Shown: positions 1-8,842, counted from the first letter of the stretch. The stretch: DNA of 64,000 bases from Noviherbaspirillum galbum (GCF_010974945.1 NZ_JAAIVB010000085.1:62001-126000), one strand, 5' to 3'. Program-made: numbers and translations. Notes: generated from the letters alone by a model not told the origin.

Positions 1-410
1 TGCACGGACACGTTGATGCGGCCGATGGCCATGAGGATGACTGTAATGGCCGATAGCCAGACGCCGGTGGGCATCGACGCATAGGCATCGCGACTGTGGA
101 CGAACGCGTTGAAGATCGCCGCGACGATGGCAAGCAGGTTCAGCCAGAAGTCCATCCTGTCGGCAGGCAGGGCGCTGCGCCGCGAGGTGATCCAGACCTG
201 CGCCAGATTGATCAGGCGCGGGATGATCGCGATCACCAGGCCGATGGCGATGAGCCAGGCGGCTCCCTTGTCCCACTGCATTACCGCCGTTTGCAAATAA
301 ATGACGTCGAAAACAAGTGCTGCGACGAAAAACCCGAAGGGAATGGGATTGAGGACGCCGTAGATGGCGTTCGCAATGACAGACTGCCGTAAGGAGGAAT
401 GAATGCTCAT
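1..410 (-). CDS. DUF2231-type membrane protein, 3' part cut off by the window edge
   Basis: The minus-strand reading frame opens with ATG at 408-410 and stays open to base 1, so the C-terminus is missing. The visible 136 residues contain an N-P-I-P-F-G-F segment near residue 21, followed by a hydrophobic helix. Further hydrophobic stretches lie around residues 48-65, 85-100 and 115-130, as in four-helix DUF2231 (COG4244) inner-membrane proteins. A GGAAG sequence lies about 7 bases before the start. The plus-strand ORFs over the same bases have shadow-like composition. Function is unknown for the family; some members bind haem. Confidence 0.75.
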   Translation of the reverse strand, partial: MSIHSSLRQSVIANAIYGVLNPIPFGFFVAALVFDVIYLQTAVMQWDKGAAWLIAIGLVIAIIPRLINLAQVWITSRRSALPADRMDFWLNLLAIVAAIFNAFVHSRDAYASMPTGVWLSAITVILMAIGRINVSV

Positions 411-937
411 GTTCACGCTTCCACGCTTCAATGTTAAGAAAGGCTGAGTTACCGCCTTTCCTGCACGTCGGAAACATATTGGAAAGGCTGATTCTCAGGC
501 TGGTCCGTTACACCAGGTCTTCCATGAAAACGCTGGCGACACGAAGGTAGACCGCATGAATGTCTTTTTGTCACAAACATTTGAACAAATTTATTGCTCT
601 TTGCCCAGGCGCGGCACGCCAGGGTACTGATGACTGGCCATACGGCCATGCGCTTGGACACAAGATTGCTGCGATTGACCTGCCGATGGAAGAATGCGGC
701 GAAACGGAAGGCGCAGCACGAAGCTGGTCGCGCCGTGAACGTGGGGGAGTGTCGGGGAGCCGCTGAGTCGGTCGCGGCATGCGGTGTTTCCGGAGGGAAG
801 CATCCTGGATCCGGACGAGCAATATACCCGTTGGACAGCACTCGCGAGGTTGACGATAGCTTGCAGCGGTCAAGCGGCCCTGACAGCCGGCGGGAGCCAT
901 CTCTGCTTAAGCGGAAAAACCCGGAAAGGTCTTTATT
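411..937. other. Gene-poor stretch without a convincing gene
   Basis: Several overlapping ORFs on both strands cover this stretch, but all have arginine/proline-rich, shadow-like composition and none has a good ribosome binding site. A hairpin with 7-bp arms GAAAGGC/GCCTTTC lies at 438-460, just upstream of the DUF2231 gene. Read leftwards it is followed only by TTAAC, so it may be an operator or a weak terminator. I see nothing else here. Confidence 0.5.
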
Positions 938-1150
938 TCATGTCGGTGTTCCGCGTCCCCGATCGCCGCTCTCACACTCGCTTAGGATCGGGCAGCTTAC
1001 ATAGACCTTCCCAGGGACACCAACAGTCAAGCAGCCGCAATAAGGGCATTCGATGATGCTGGCTTGAAGTTCCCGATTACGAATGCTGGTGTAATCATCG
1101 AGATTGAATTTTTTGTTGCATGTGACACAAAGCGTCAGGTGCAACGGCAT
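938..1150 (-). CDS. Possible small zinc-ribbon protein
   Basis: This 70-residue minus-strand ORF has two paired-cysteine knuckles, C-V-T-C at residues 8-11 and C-P-Y-C-G-C at residues 35-40, spaced like a treble-clef or zinc-ribbon fold. The last 20 residues look less protein-like, so the true end of the domain is uncertain. A short AAGG lies 5 bases before the ATG. It has no operon partner. The pairing of cysteines is the only positive evidence, and it could be a chance ORF. Confidence 0.35.
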   Translation of the reverse strand: MPLHLTLCVTCNKKFNLDDYTSIRNRELQASIIECPYCGCLTVGVPGKVYVSCPILSECESGDRGRGTPT

Positions 1151-1244
1151 AGCAGCCTTGAGTGGCTTTGGCCGCAGTGCGCATGAAGATGCAGTATGGT
1201 TTCATTCCGGTAGCGGGACAGAGATGCGCGCCGCCGGTCCCGTA

Positions 1245-1487
1245 CTATGCTGAAATTTTCGTCCGTTCCATCTTGGTTCCACCGTTTTTCCGGTTTGGGG
1301 CGCCGGCGTTCCGGTCACTGCCATGGGCGATGTAAGCGCCGCAAAGAAGAAGCCGGCGCAACTGATCGCCGCTCAGATGTTTCGATATAGCGGCAACCGT
1401 CTCCGCGTACATCATTGAAACGGTGTGAGAACTTGCATCCCGGATCTCAAGACGCGTCATTACTGCCATAACCTCATATTCGGTCAC
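1245..1487 (-). CDS. Small hypothetical protein with GTG start
   Basis: I place the start at the GTG at 1485-1487 because AAGGAG stands 7 bases before it. The upstream ATG at 1584-1586 has no such site and adds a poor N-terminus. The product is 80 residues, begins V-T-E-Y-E-V, has a predicted amphipathic helical core around residues 8-55, and ends in a basic, Asn/Lys-rich tail. I recognise no domain. Base composition is lower in GC than the sugar-acid genes to the right. It is separated from denD by about 210 bases. Confidence 0.45.
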   Translation of the reverse strand: MTEYEVMAVMTRLEIRDASSHTVSMMYAETVAAISKHLSGDQLRRLLLCGAYIAHGSDRNAGAPNRKNGGTKMERTKISA

Positions 1488-1699
1488 TGCCTTCTCCTTG
1501 AGAAGGGGCGTAACACCGTTCGAGTACGAACCTGCTGCGAACGTTCGGCAATTTGAAAAAATCGGACGTACCGGGTGGTATTTCACATGGGCAACGGGCC
1601 GTCAAGGTAAGGGTTGCGCATCATTGCCCAGCCCGCGGGCAGGAAGCTGACCCTCCCTTCTTTCGTGGCTGACAGCCAGGCGCCGCCCGTCGTCCAGGC

Positions 1700-2668
1700 T
1701 TAGCGATCGTCTTCGATATAGGCGCGGATGATGCTGTCGAAATCGGCGTCGCCCTCCAGCCCGAGGATGCGGGCCTGGGTCGTGTCCCAGGCGGCCGGCC
1801 AGCTGCCGACGATGCGCGCCACGAAGGGATCGGGCTCCCAGCTTACCCGGTCCGCGACTTCCGGCCCGGCGACGCGGCGCAGGGCGTCGACCATGGCGCC
1901 GGCCGTCACCGACACGCCGGGGATGTTGATCGTCCGGCTGGATTCCAGCGCCCCGGCGGAAAGCTCGTGGCCGCGAAGCAGGCAGTCGATCGCCTTGCGC
2001 GGGGACAGCAGCCACAGGCGGGTGTCGGGCGGCACGGGGCAGGCAGCGGGCTCGCCGTTGAGGGGTTCGCGGATGATGCCGCTGGCGAACGAGGAGGCCG
2101 CCTTGTTCGGCTTGCCGGGGCGGACGCTGATGGTCGGCAATCGCAGCACGCGTCCGTCGATGAAGCCGCGCCGGCTGTACTCGTTGACCAGCAATTCCCC
2201 GACCGCCTTTTGCATGCCGTAGGAAGACCTCGGGTTGAGCGCGGTATCGTCCCGCACCATGTCGGGCAGGTCGCCGCCGAACACCGCCACCGAACTGGTG
2301 AACAGGACCTTCGGGCGGTTGCCGTTGCTTCGGCAGATGTCGAGGATGGTGCGCAAGGCATCGACGTTGATGCGCATGCCAAGGTCGAAATCGGCTTCCG
2401 CCTGGCCGCTCACGATGGCCGCCAGATGCACCACCGAGGCGGTGCCGCCGTCGATGATGTCCGCCATGCGCCTGCCGTCCGAAATGTCGGCAACCACGCT
2501 GCGCACGCGAGGGTCGCCGAATCCGTCCGCTGCCACGGTGTCGAGCAGGACCAGCTCGGTGATGGGGGAGACCGTTCCATTGCTGTCGGTCAGGCTTCCC
2601 GCCTGCAGCAGCCTGCGCGCGAGTCGTTGTCCTAGAAAGCCGGCGCCGCCGGTAATGACGATCTTCAT
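1700..2668 (-). CDS. denD: D-erythronate dehydrogenase (DenD)
   Basis: This NAD-dependent epimerase/dehydratase-fold (extended SDR) protein of 322 residues matches the DenD group that oxidises D-erythronate at C2 to 2-oxo-tetronate. The Rossmann motif TGGAGFLG is at residues 6-13. The catalytic Tyr-x3-Lys pair is Y150/K154, with serines at 125-126 completing the site. AAAGGA lies about 7 bases before the ATG. It is the last gene of the twelve-gene minus-strand array. Its neighbours otnC and otnK act downstream of its product, which supports the call strongly. Confidence 0.85.
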   Translation of the reverse strand: MKIVITGGAGFLGQRLARRLLQAGSLTDSNGTVSPITELVLLDTVAADGFGDPRVRSVVADISDGRRMADIIDGGTASVVHLAAIVSGQAEADFDLGMRINVDALRTILDICRSNGNRPKVLFTSSVAVFGGDLPDMVRDDTALNPRSSYGMQKAVGELLVNEYSRRGFIDGRVLRLPTISVRPGKPNKAASSFASGIIREPLNGEPAACPVPPDTRLWLLSPRKAIDCLLRGHELSAGALESSRTINIPGVSVTAGAMVDALRRVAGPEVADRVSWEPDPFVARIVGSWPAAWDTTQARILGLEGDADFDSIIRAYIEDDR

Positions 2669-2734
2669 GGTGCGTTCCTTTCCGTGTTGGCGGCAAACAT
2701 GGGCATGATGGTCTTTCTCCGGCGATGGGAAGGA

Positions 2735-3373
2735 TCAGGGTTCCAGCTTGAATGCCGCGGTGAGTTCAGCGATTTGCGCCGCGTCGAGCGGCCTGGTGGG
2801 CGCGCCGCGCAGCAGCAGGAACAGCTTGGCGGTTTCCTCCAGTTCCTCCGCGGCATACAGAGTGCTGTCGAGGTCCGCGCCGGAAACCACCGGCCCGTGG
2901 TTGGCCAGCAGCAGCGCCCGGTGCCGCGCGGCCAGGCCGCGCACCGCGTCGGCGAGGGCAGGGTCGCCGGGGCGATGATAGGGAATCAGCGGCAGGCGTC
3001 CGACCTTCATCACGAAGTAGGCGGTCAGTGGCGGGATACAGTCGCAGGCATCGAGGCCGGCCATGCAGGAGACGGCGGCCGCATGGGTGGAGTGCAGGTG
3101 AATGATGGCATTGGCGGCGGTGCGCTCCGCATATACCGCGCGGTGCAGGAAGGCTTCCTTGGATGGCGGGTCGCCGGAGACCAGGTTGCCCTCCCGGTCC
3201 AGCTTCGACAGCCGCGCCGGGTCGAGCCTGCCGAGGCTGGCATTGGTCGGGGTAAGCAGCCAGCCGTCCGCCAGCCGGACGCTGATGTTGCCGCTGCTGC
3301 CGGTAGCGAGCCCGCGGTCATGCAGCGACCTGCCGCATTCGCAAATGTGTTCGCGCAATGCGGATTCGTTCAT
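2735..3373 (-). CDS. otnC: 3-oxo-tetronate 4-phosphate decarboxylase (OtnC), class II aldolase fold
   Basis: This 212-residue class II aldolase/adducin-type protein converts 3-oxo-tetronate 4-phosphate to dihydroxyacetone phosphate in the characterised four-carbon acid pathways. The phosphate-binding motif G-S-S-G-N-I-S is at residues 25-31, the acidic residue E73 follows SK, zinc ligands H92 and H94 lie in H-L-H-S-T-H, and a third histidine lies in A-N-H-G. The ATG overlaps the otnK stop as ATGA (3370-3373), indicating translational coupling. Other class II aldolases (fuculose-phosphate type) share the motifs, so the specific call rests partly on the neighbours. Confidence 0.85.
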   Translation of the reverse strand: MNESALREHICECGRSLHDRGLATGSSGNISVRLADGWLLTPTNASLGRLDPARLSKLDREGNLVSGDPPSKEAFLHRAVYAERTAANAIIHLHSTHAAAVSCMAGLDACDCIPPLTAYFVMKVGRLPLIPYHRPGDPALADAVRGLAARHRALLLANHGPVVSGADLDSTLYAAEELEETAKLFLLLRGAPTRPLDAAQIAELTAAFKLEP

Positions 3374-4647
3374 GCCAGCGTGCTCCATGCCTTGGTGAAG
3401 AAATCGGTTCCGCCGAAATTGCCCGACTTCAGCGCCAGCGCGAGGGGCGTCTCGCCGAGCGTCACGGTCCATGGCACGCCGGGGTCGATCTGGGGGCCGA
3501 TATGCAGGCCGGTGACGCCGAGGGCCTTCACCACCGCGCCCGACGTTTCCCCGCCCGCGACTAGCATCTGCCGCACGCCCCGCGCGACGAGGCCGCGCGC
3601 GATGGCAGCCAGCGCGTCCTCCACCAGCGCGCCCGCGCGTTCCGCGCCTAGCCGCTCCTGCACCGCTTTCACCGCGCCCGGCGTCGCCGTGGCGTAGATC
3701 AGCGGCGGCCCGCTTGCCAGCAAGGGTTCGGCCCAGGCGATCGCCTGTTCCACCACCGGTTCGCCCGCGGCCAGCCGCAGCGGATCGATGGCATGCGCCG
3801 GTCCGCCGCCGGCAATGAAATGCGCGACCTGGGCATTGGTCGCTTCGGAGCAGCTGCCGGAAATCACCGCGCGCAGTCCCGGCGGGGCAAGGATGCGGTC
3901 CGCCGCCGCATCGTCGCCCAGCCATCCGGCCTTGCGGTAGTTTTGCGGCAGGCCGAGCGCGATGCCGGAACCCGCCGTCACCAGCGGCATGCCATCCAGC
4001 GCCTCGCCGATCTGCATCAGGTCTGCATTCGACAAGGCATCGACGATGGCGATGCCCACGCCCTCGCGTTCCAGCCGCGCCATGCGCTCGCGTATCGCCA
4101 TGCCGCCCCGGGCGACGATGTCGTGGCTGACCAGCCCGACGCGGCGCGACGTCTGACGCTGCAATACGCGCACGAGGCTGGGGTCGGTCATCGGTGTCAA
4201 GGGATGGTGGCGCATGCCGCTCTCGCTGAGCAATTCGTCGCCGACGAACAGGTAACCCTTGTAGATCGTGCGCCTGTTCTCCGGGAAGGCGGGGCAGGCG
4301 ATGGTGAAGCGGGCGCCGAGGGCGTCCATCAGGGCATCGGTCACCGGGCCGATGTTGCCGGCATCGGTCGAATCGAAGGTCGAGCAGTACTTGAAGTAGA
4401 ACTGCCGGCATCCCGCATCCTTGAGCCACTGCAGCGCCGCCAGAGACTCCGTCGTTGCCTGCGCGGCCGGCGCGGTCCTCGACTTGAGGGCCACGACAAT
4501 GGCGTCGATGGCACCGGCGTCCCCGGGCAAGGGCGCCGAAGGCACGCCGATCATCTGCACGGTGCGCATGCCGGCCTTGACCAGCATCCCGGCAAGATCG
4601 GTTCCGCCGGTGAAGTCGTCCGCGATGCATCCCAGGATTGCCGCCAT
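3370..4647 (-). CDS. otnK: 3-oxo-tetronate kinase (OtnK), DUF1537 family
   Basis: This 425-residue four-carbon acid-sugar kinase has the N-terminal DUF1537 substrate domain (G-C-I-A-D-D-F-T-G at residues 6-14, K-Y-C-S-T-F-D-S around 86-93) and the C-terminal nucleotide-binding domain with A-G-G-E-T-S-G. It phosphorylates 3-oxo-tetronate at O4 for OtnC. AGGAG stands 5 bases before the ATG. It is adjacent to otnC, as in characterised L-threonate and D-erythronate loci. A second, more distant DUF1537 kinase lies two genes upstream and is likely specific for a different acid. Confidence 0.88.
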   Translation of the reverse strand: MAAILGCIADDFTGGTDLAGMLVKAGMRTVQMIGVPSAPLPGDAGAIDAIVVALKSRTAPAAQATTESLAALQWLKDAGCRQFYFKYCSTFDSTDAGNIGPVTDALMDALGARFTIACPAFPENRRTIYKGYLFVGDELLSESGMRHHPLTPMTDPSLVRVLQRQTSRRVGLVSHDIVARGGMAIRERMARLEREGVGIAIVDALSNADLMQIGEALDGMPLVTAGSGIALGLPQNYRKAGWLGDDAAADRILAPPGLRAVISGSCSEATNAQVAHFIAGGGPAHAIDPLRLAAGEPVVEQAIAWAEPLLASGPPLIYATATPGAVKAVQERLGAERAGALVEDALAAIARGLVARGVRQMLVAGGETSGAVVKALGVTGLHIGPQIDPGVPWTVTLGETPLALALKSGNFGGTDFFTKAWSTLA

Positions 4648-4676
4648 GCGTTCTCCTCGCTTCCCTTGCGTGTTCT

Positions 4677-5672
4677 TCAGTTACGTTCAGTGGCCAGGTC
4701 CGCCGCCTGGCGCAGCGCCTCCAGCATGCTGCGCTCGTCGGCGATGCCCTTTCCGGCGATGTCGAATGCGGTGCCATGGTCGACGGACGTCCGGATCACC
4801 GGCAGGCCGACGGTAATGTTGACCCCGGCCTCGATGCCCATGACCTTGATCGGCCCATGTCCCTGGTCATGGTACATCGCCACGACGATGTCGAAGTCAC
4901 CGCGCGCGGCCCGGAAGAACAGGGTGTCGGCCGGCAGCGGGCCTTCGACCCGCCTGCCGCGCGCCTGCTGGCTGCGCACCGCGGGCACGATCTTTTCTTC
5001 TTCCTCGCCGTAGCCGAACAGGCCGTTTTCGCCGGCATGCGGATTGATAGCGCAAACGCCGATGCGCGGGTCCGCGATGCCGGCGCGCACCATGGTGTCG
5101 TAGGCGCGCTCGATGGTTCTCTCTACCAGTCCGGGTTCGATCTTGCGGATGGCGTCCAGCAAGCCGATGTGCGTGGTCACGTGGATCACGCGCAGGTTGG
5201 GCGCCACCAGCATCATCGACACTTCCGGCGTGCCAGTCAGCGCCGCCAGCATCTCGGTATGGCCGGGAAACGGATGGCCGGCGGCGTGCAGGGCTTCCTT
5301 GTTCAGCGGCGCGGTGCAGATGGCATCGATCTTGCCGTCGACCGCCAGTTCGACCGCCCGGGCGATGTAGCGGTAGGCGGCCTCGCCGCTGGCCGCGGAC
5401 ACCCGCCCGAACGGATGGTCCGGCGCCAGCAGGGCGAGATCGATGCAATCCGCCTCGCCATGCCGGAAGGCGGCTTCCCCGACCTCCTTGACCGGCCGCA
5501 CCGCGACGGTGTTGCCGACGATCGCAGCCGCTTCGCGCAGCCTCGCCGCATCACCGATCACCAGCGGCCGGCAGCGCGCGTAGAGGTCTGCGTGGGCAAG
5601 GCTTTTCATGATGATCTCGGGACCGACGCCGGCAGGGTCTCCCATCGTGATGGCAATGATCGGTCGGGTCAT
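4677..5672 (-). CDS. pdxA2: PdxA2: D-threonate 4-phosphate dehydrogenase
   Basis: This 331-residue member of the PdxA family begins M-T-R-P-I-I-A-I-T-M-G-D-P-A-G. The open frame extends upstream to 5744, but that extension overlaps dtnK and lacks family similarity, so the ATG at 5670-5672 with AAAGAG before it is preferred. Metal-binding histidines are visible in V-T-T-H, Y-H-D-Q-G-H and D-H-G-T-A-F-D. True PdxA makes pyridoxine. PdxA2 paralogues beside a DUF1537 kinase instead oxidise D-threonate 4-phosphate, which decarboxylates to dihydroxyacetone phosphate. Context, ten bases after dtnK, favours PdxA2. Confidence 0.85.
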   Translation of the reverse strand: MTRPIIAITMGDPAGVGPEIIMKSLAHADLYARCRPLVIGDAARLREAAAIVGNTVAVRPVKEVGEAAFRHGEADCIDLALLAPDHPFGRVSAASGEAAYRYIARAVELAVDGKIDAICTAPLNKEALHAAGHPFPGHTEMLAALTGTPEVSMMLVAPNLRVIHVTTHIGLLDAIRKIEPGLVERTIERAYDTMVRAGIADPRIGVCAINPHAGENGLFGYGEEEEKIVPAVRSQQARGRRVEGPLPADTLFFRAARGDFDIVVAMYHDQGHGPIKVMGIEAGVNITVGLPVIRTSVDHGTAFDIAGKGIADERSMLEALRQAADLATERN

Positions 5673-5682
5673 GCGGACTCTT

Positions 5683-6990
5683 TCATGGATGCGGCGGCAA
5701 GGCGCCGGGGCGGCCCGCGGCATGGGTCCGAGCCAGTTCGCCATGGCAACGCATGAGCGCGTCCGGCGCGCCGAATGCGCCGGCCTTGGTAATGACGGGC
5801 AGCATGCGCCCGCATTCGGCCAGCATCAGCGGGATGCCGGGACCGAGTTCGCGCAAGGGCCGGAGCGTATCGATGCCCATGGCCGACAAGACGGTCCGCG
5901 CCGTTTCTCCGCCCGTCAGGACCAAGGCGCCGATGGCTGCCGCATGCGGCGCCAGCAGTGCGCCGAGGCTGCGGCAGGAAACCGCGCCATCGGGGAGTTC
6001 CTCGCCTCCGGCCATGTCGCCGTTCGTGATCAGCAGCACGTCCTTTCCTTCATTCAATGCGCGGGACAGGGCGCGTTCTACGTCACGGTTCACTTTTTGC
6101 CCAGCCTCGGTCCGCGGCGAATGCGCGAAGCCGGTCGGGAGGATCTCCGGCGATGCCGCAAGGCACACGACCGCGCCGCTGGCGCGCAGGCGCTCAGCCT
6201 GGATGCGCGACGCTTCCGCAACGCTGCCAACCACGGTGACGATGCTGCCCCGGAAACCAATTTCACTCGCGGCTTGCCGGGCGCGGGGGATAATCCTAGC
6301 GGCGCGCGCAAGCGGCTTCAGCAAGCCCGCCGATCCCACCCAGCAGACCTCGCTTCCCAGTTTGACCGAAGCGCATGCCAGCCGTTCGAGATCGTCGTCC
6401 GTTTCCGCGTCGCATACCACGGCCTGTACCCCGTCGCGCTGCAATCCGCTCAGCCAGTCCCCCAGCGAGGAAGGATCCTGGCGCAAACGGTCGAGGGAAA
6501 GCTGACGGCAGCGGATGCCTTGCGCCGCGAGTTCGGCCGGCAGCGGGTCCGGAACGGAAGGCGCGCCGCGCCACATCGGCGTGTCTTGCAGCGCCACGCC
6601 GCGGACGAACTGCCTGCCATCGATGGTGGTGCGTCCGAGCGCGGGAAATGCCGGCGCAACGATCGCCATGCCGGCAAGCCTTAGCCAGGGCAGGATTTCA
6701 TGCGCGAGATGTCCGCGCAGCGTGGAATCGATCTTCTTGTAGCGCAGCTGGCCATCGGCGCGATAGCGGCGAAGGATGTCCGCCTGCAGCCGCGCGGCTT
6801 CCTCCGCCGGGCGCCGCCGGCTGTCGGCATCGATGGCCAGTACCTGCGCCGCAGGCGGTTCCGCGCGCCGGCTGACGGGCAGGGCTTCGCAAATAACGAC
6901 GGTTTCGAGTCCATTGTCCAGCCCGCCGAGCGCGCAATCCGCCGCGCCCGACAGATCGTCCGCGACGATCAGGATGCGGTCGGCACTCAT
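5683..6990 (-). CDS. dtnK: Second DUF1537 kinase, probably D-threonate kinase (DtnK)
   Basis: This four-carbon acid-sugar kinase of 435 residues begins M-S-A-D-R-I-L-I-V-A-D-D-L-S-G. It carries Y-K-K-I-D-S-T-L-R-G (the substrate loop) and L-T-G-G-E-T-A-R-T in the nucleotide domain. It is clearly diverged from the OtnK three genes away. The ATG overlaps the ltnD stop as ATGA (6987-6990). A longer frame with a GTG at 7272 is rejected because it lies wholly inside ltnD. Adjacency to pdxA2 argues for D-threonate as substrate, but other acids such as D-glycerate or D-erythronate cannot be excluded. Confidence 0.78.
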   Translation of the reverse strand: MSADRILIVADDLSGAADCALGGLDNGLETVVICEALPVSRRAEPPAAQVLAIDADSRRRPAEEAARLQADILRRYRADGQLRYKKIDSTLRGHLAHEILPWLRLAGMAIVAPAFPALGRTTIDGRQFVRGVALQDTPMWRGAPSVPDPLPAELAAQGIRCRQLSLDRLRQDPSSLGDWLSGLQRDGVQAVVCDAETDDDLERLACASVKLGSEVCWVGSAGLLKPLARAARIIPRARQAASEIGFRGSIVTVVGSVAEASRIQAERLRASGAVVCLAASPEILPTGFAHSPRTEAGQKVNRDVERALSRALNEGKDVLLITNGDMAGGEELPDGAVSCRSLGALLAPHAAAIGALVLTGGETARTVLSAMGIDTLRPLRELGPGIPLMLAECGRMLPVITKAGAFGAPDALMRCHGELARTHAAGRPGALPPHP

Positions 6991-7937
6991 GGCGGCGCGG
7001 CCGCGCCATCCGGCGGATCGTCGCCCCCGGCAGGGCCGGGCAGCGTCACGCCGGGAAAGATCTTCACGACGGCGGCGTCGTCTTCCATGCCGTGGCCCGC
7101 AGCCGCCGCCATCAGGAACATCTGGTGCGCGGCTGCGGTCAGCGGCAGGGGAAAGGCAGCCCCGTGCGCGGCGTCGAGCACGATGCGCAGGTCCTTGACG
7201 AAGATGTTGACGGCGGAGCGCGGCGCGTAGTCGCCGTCCAGGATGTGCGGCACCCGGTTCTCGAACATCCACGAGTTCCCGGCGCTCTTGGTGATGACGT
7301 CGTAGAGTTGCTGCGGATCGACGCCGGCCTTCATGCCCCAGGCCATCGCTTCGGCCGCTGCCGCGATGTGCACGCCGGCCAGCAGCTGGTTGATCATCTT
7401 GACGCGCGATCCTTGCCCGGGCGCATCGCCGAGGCGGTACACGCGGGCCGCGACGGCATCGAGCAGATGCTGGCAGCGCGCGAAAGCGGCTTCCTCGCCG
7501 GACGCCATGACCGTCAGCTCGCCGGTCGCCGCCTTTGCCGCGCCGCCGGAGACGGGCGCATCGATGGCCAGCAGGCCCATGCCATGAAGGCGCGCGCCGA
7601 GTTCCGCCGCATATTCCGGCGCCACCGTCGCGCTGCTGATGACCACCGCGCCCCTGGGAAGCGCGGCCGCGGCGCCGTCTTCGCCGAACAGCACGCTCTC
7701 GATCTGCGCGGCGTTCACCACCAGGAGCACGAGCGCCTCGACCTTGCAGGCGACTTCCGCGGGCGAAGCCGCGGGCTTGCCGCCGCCTTCGGCCAGTTGC
7801 CGCAGCGCCGCGTCGCTGACGTCGTATCCATGCACCGTGAAACCGGCATTGACCAGCGATTGCGCCACGCCGCGCCCCATGGAGCCGAGGCCGATGACGC
7901 CGACGGCGGCCGGCGGGGAAAGGGGTTGTTCCATCAT
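6987..7937 (-). CDS. ltnD: L-threonate dehydrogenase (LtnD), beta-hydroxyacid dehydrogenase family
   Basis: The 316-residue protein has the family layout: N-terminal NAD domain with G-V-I-G-L-G-S-M-G-R-G at residues 13-23, substrate loop D-A-P-V-S-G-G, and the catalytic lysine in V-K-M-I-N-Q near residue 182. LtnD oxidises L-threonate to 2-oxo-tetronate, which OtnI would isomerise for OtnK. No OtnI-like isomerase is visible in this window. The first ATG has a second in-frame ATG directly behind it, and either could be used. It overlaps dtnK by four bases. Tartronate semialdehyde reductase is the closest alternative family. Confidence 0.8.
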   Translation of the reverse strand: MMEQPLSPPAAVGVIGLGSMGRGVAQSLVNAGFTVHGYDVSDAALRQLAEGGGKPAASPAEVACKVEALVLLVVNAAQIESVLFGEDGAAAALPRGAVVISSATVAPEYAAELGARLHGMGLLAIDAPVSGGAAKAATGELTVMASGEEAAFARCQHLLDAVAARVYRLGDAPGQGSRVKMINQLLAGVHIAAAAEAMAWGMKAGVDPQQLYDVITKSAGNSWMFENRVPHILDGDYAPRSAVNIFVKDLRIVLDAAHGAAFPLPLTAAAHQMFLMAAAAGHGMEDDAAVVKIFPGVTLPGPAGGDDPPDGAAAPP

Positions 7938-7975
7938 GCGTCTCCTCGGATAGGCTGCGAACCGGGCATCCTGGC

Positions 7976-8842
7976 TTATTCCTTGACGGCGCCCGTCATG
8001 CCTGACACATACGATTCGACGAAGAAGGAATAGACGACCGCCACCGGCAGGGAGCCGAGCAGGGCGCCCGCCATCAGCGCGCCCCAGTGGTAGACGTCGC
8101 CCTCGACCAGCTCGGTGACGATGCCGACCGGCACGGTCTTCACTTCCGAGGAAGAGATGAAGGTGAGGGCATAGATGAATTCATTCCATGACAGGGTAAA
8201 GGCGAAGATGCCCGCCGAGATCAGTCCCGGCACGGCGAGAGGCAGGATCACCTTGGTCAGGATCTGCCAGCGGCTCGCGCCGTCGATCAGCGCGCACTCC
8301 TCGAGCTCGTAGGGGATGGAGCGGAAATACCCCATCAGCAGCCAGGTGCAGAAGGGCACGAGGAAGGTGGGATAGGTCAGGATCAGCGCCCAGCGGGTGT
8401 CGAACAGGCCGAGCTTGAACACGATCTGCGCCAGCGGAATGAACAGGATGGACGGCGGTATCAGGTAGGCAAGGAAGATCGCCAGTCCGACCGGCTTGGC
8501 GCCCTGGAAACGCAGGCGCTCGATGGCATACGCGGCGAAGACGCTCGCGGCCAGCGACAGGATGGTGGACAGCACCGACACCAGCATGGTGTTGAACAAC
8601 CATTGCGGATACGGCGTGTCGAAAAGCAGCTTCTTGAAGTGCGCCAGCGTCGGGGCGATCACCCAGAACGGATTGCCGGTCTGCATCAGCAGTTCCGCGT
8701 CCGGCTTGAAGGCGGTGATCGCCATCCAGTAGAACGGAAACAGCAGCACGAACACGAAGATCCCGAGCGGAATGTACACCGTCACCCAGCGGCGCGGCAC
8801 GGATTCCAGGTAGTCCATGCCGACGTCTTTTTGCTTGTCCAT
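7976..8842 (-). CDS. CUT1 sugar ABC transporter, inner-membrane permease (MalG type)
   Basis: This 288-residue permease has six predicted membrane spans (first about residues 22-42). The cytoplasmic EAA loop, E-E-C-A-L-I-D-G-A-S-R-W, lies around residues 183-194, where it docks on the ATPase. The start codon shares its A with the stop codon of the upstream permease, so the two are translationally coupled. It is the second half of the heterodimeric channel with the 8842-9822 product. By its location in the threonate/erythronate array it probably imports a sugar acid or the parent sugar; the ligand cannot be read from sequence. Confidence 0.88.
   Translation of the reverse strand: MDKQKDVGMDYLESVPRRWVTVYIPLGIFVFVLLFPFYWMAITAFKPDAELLMQTGNPFWVIAPTLAHFKKLLFDTPYPQWLFNTMLVSVLSTILSLAASVFAAYAIERLRFQGAKPVGLAIFLAYLIPPSILFIPLAQIVFKLGLFDTRWALILTYPTFLVPFCTWLLMGYFRSIPYELEECALIDGASRWQILTKVILPLAVPGLISAGIFAFTLSWNEFIYALTFISSSEVKTVPVGIVTELVEGDVYHWGALMAGALLGSLPVAVVYSFFVESYVSGMTGAVKE

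Noticed and set aside
438-460. Hairpin GAAAGGC/GCCTTTC as a terminator
   Set aside because: The T-run is too short in either direction and there is no convincing gene upstream to terminate; left as a note only.
449-841. 130-residue minus-strand ORF
   Set aside because: Composition is Arg/Pro/Ser-rich like an out-of-frame read of GC-rich DNA, with no Shine-Dalgarno site, and several overlapping ORFs on both strands are equally long.
1602-2696. 364-residue minus-strand ORF overlapping denD
   Set aside because: It is an Arg/Gly/His-rich shadow frame of denD, which has all motifs of its family.
5683-7272. GTG-started extension of the second DUF1537 kinase
   Set aside because: The added 94 residues lie wholly inside ltnD and have no family similarity; the ATG at 6990 overlaps the ltnD stop as expected for coupled genes.
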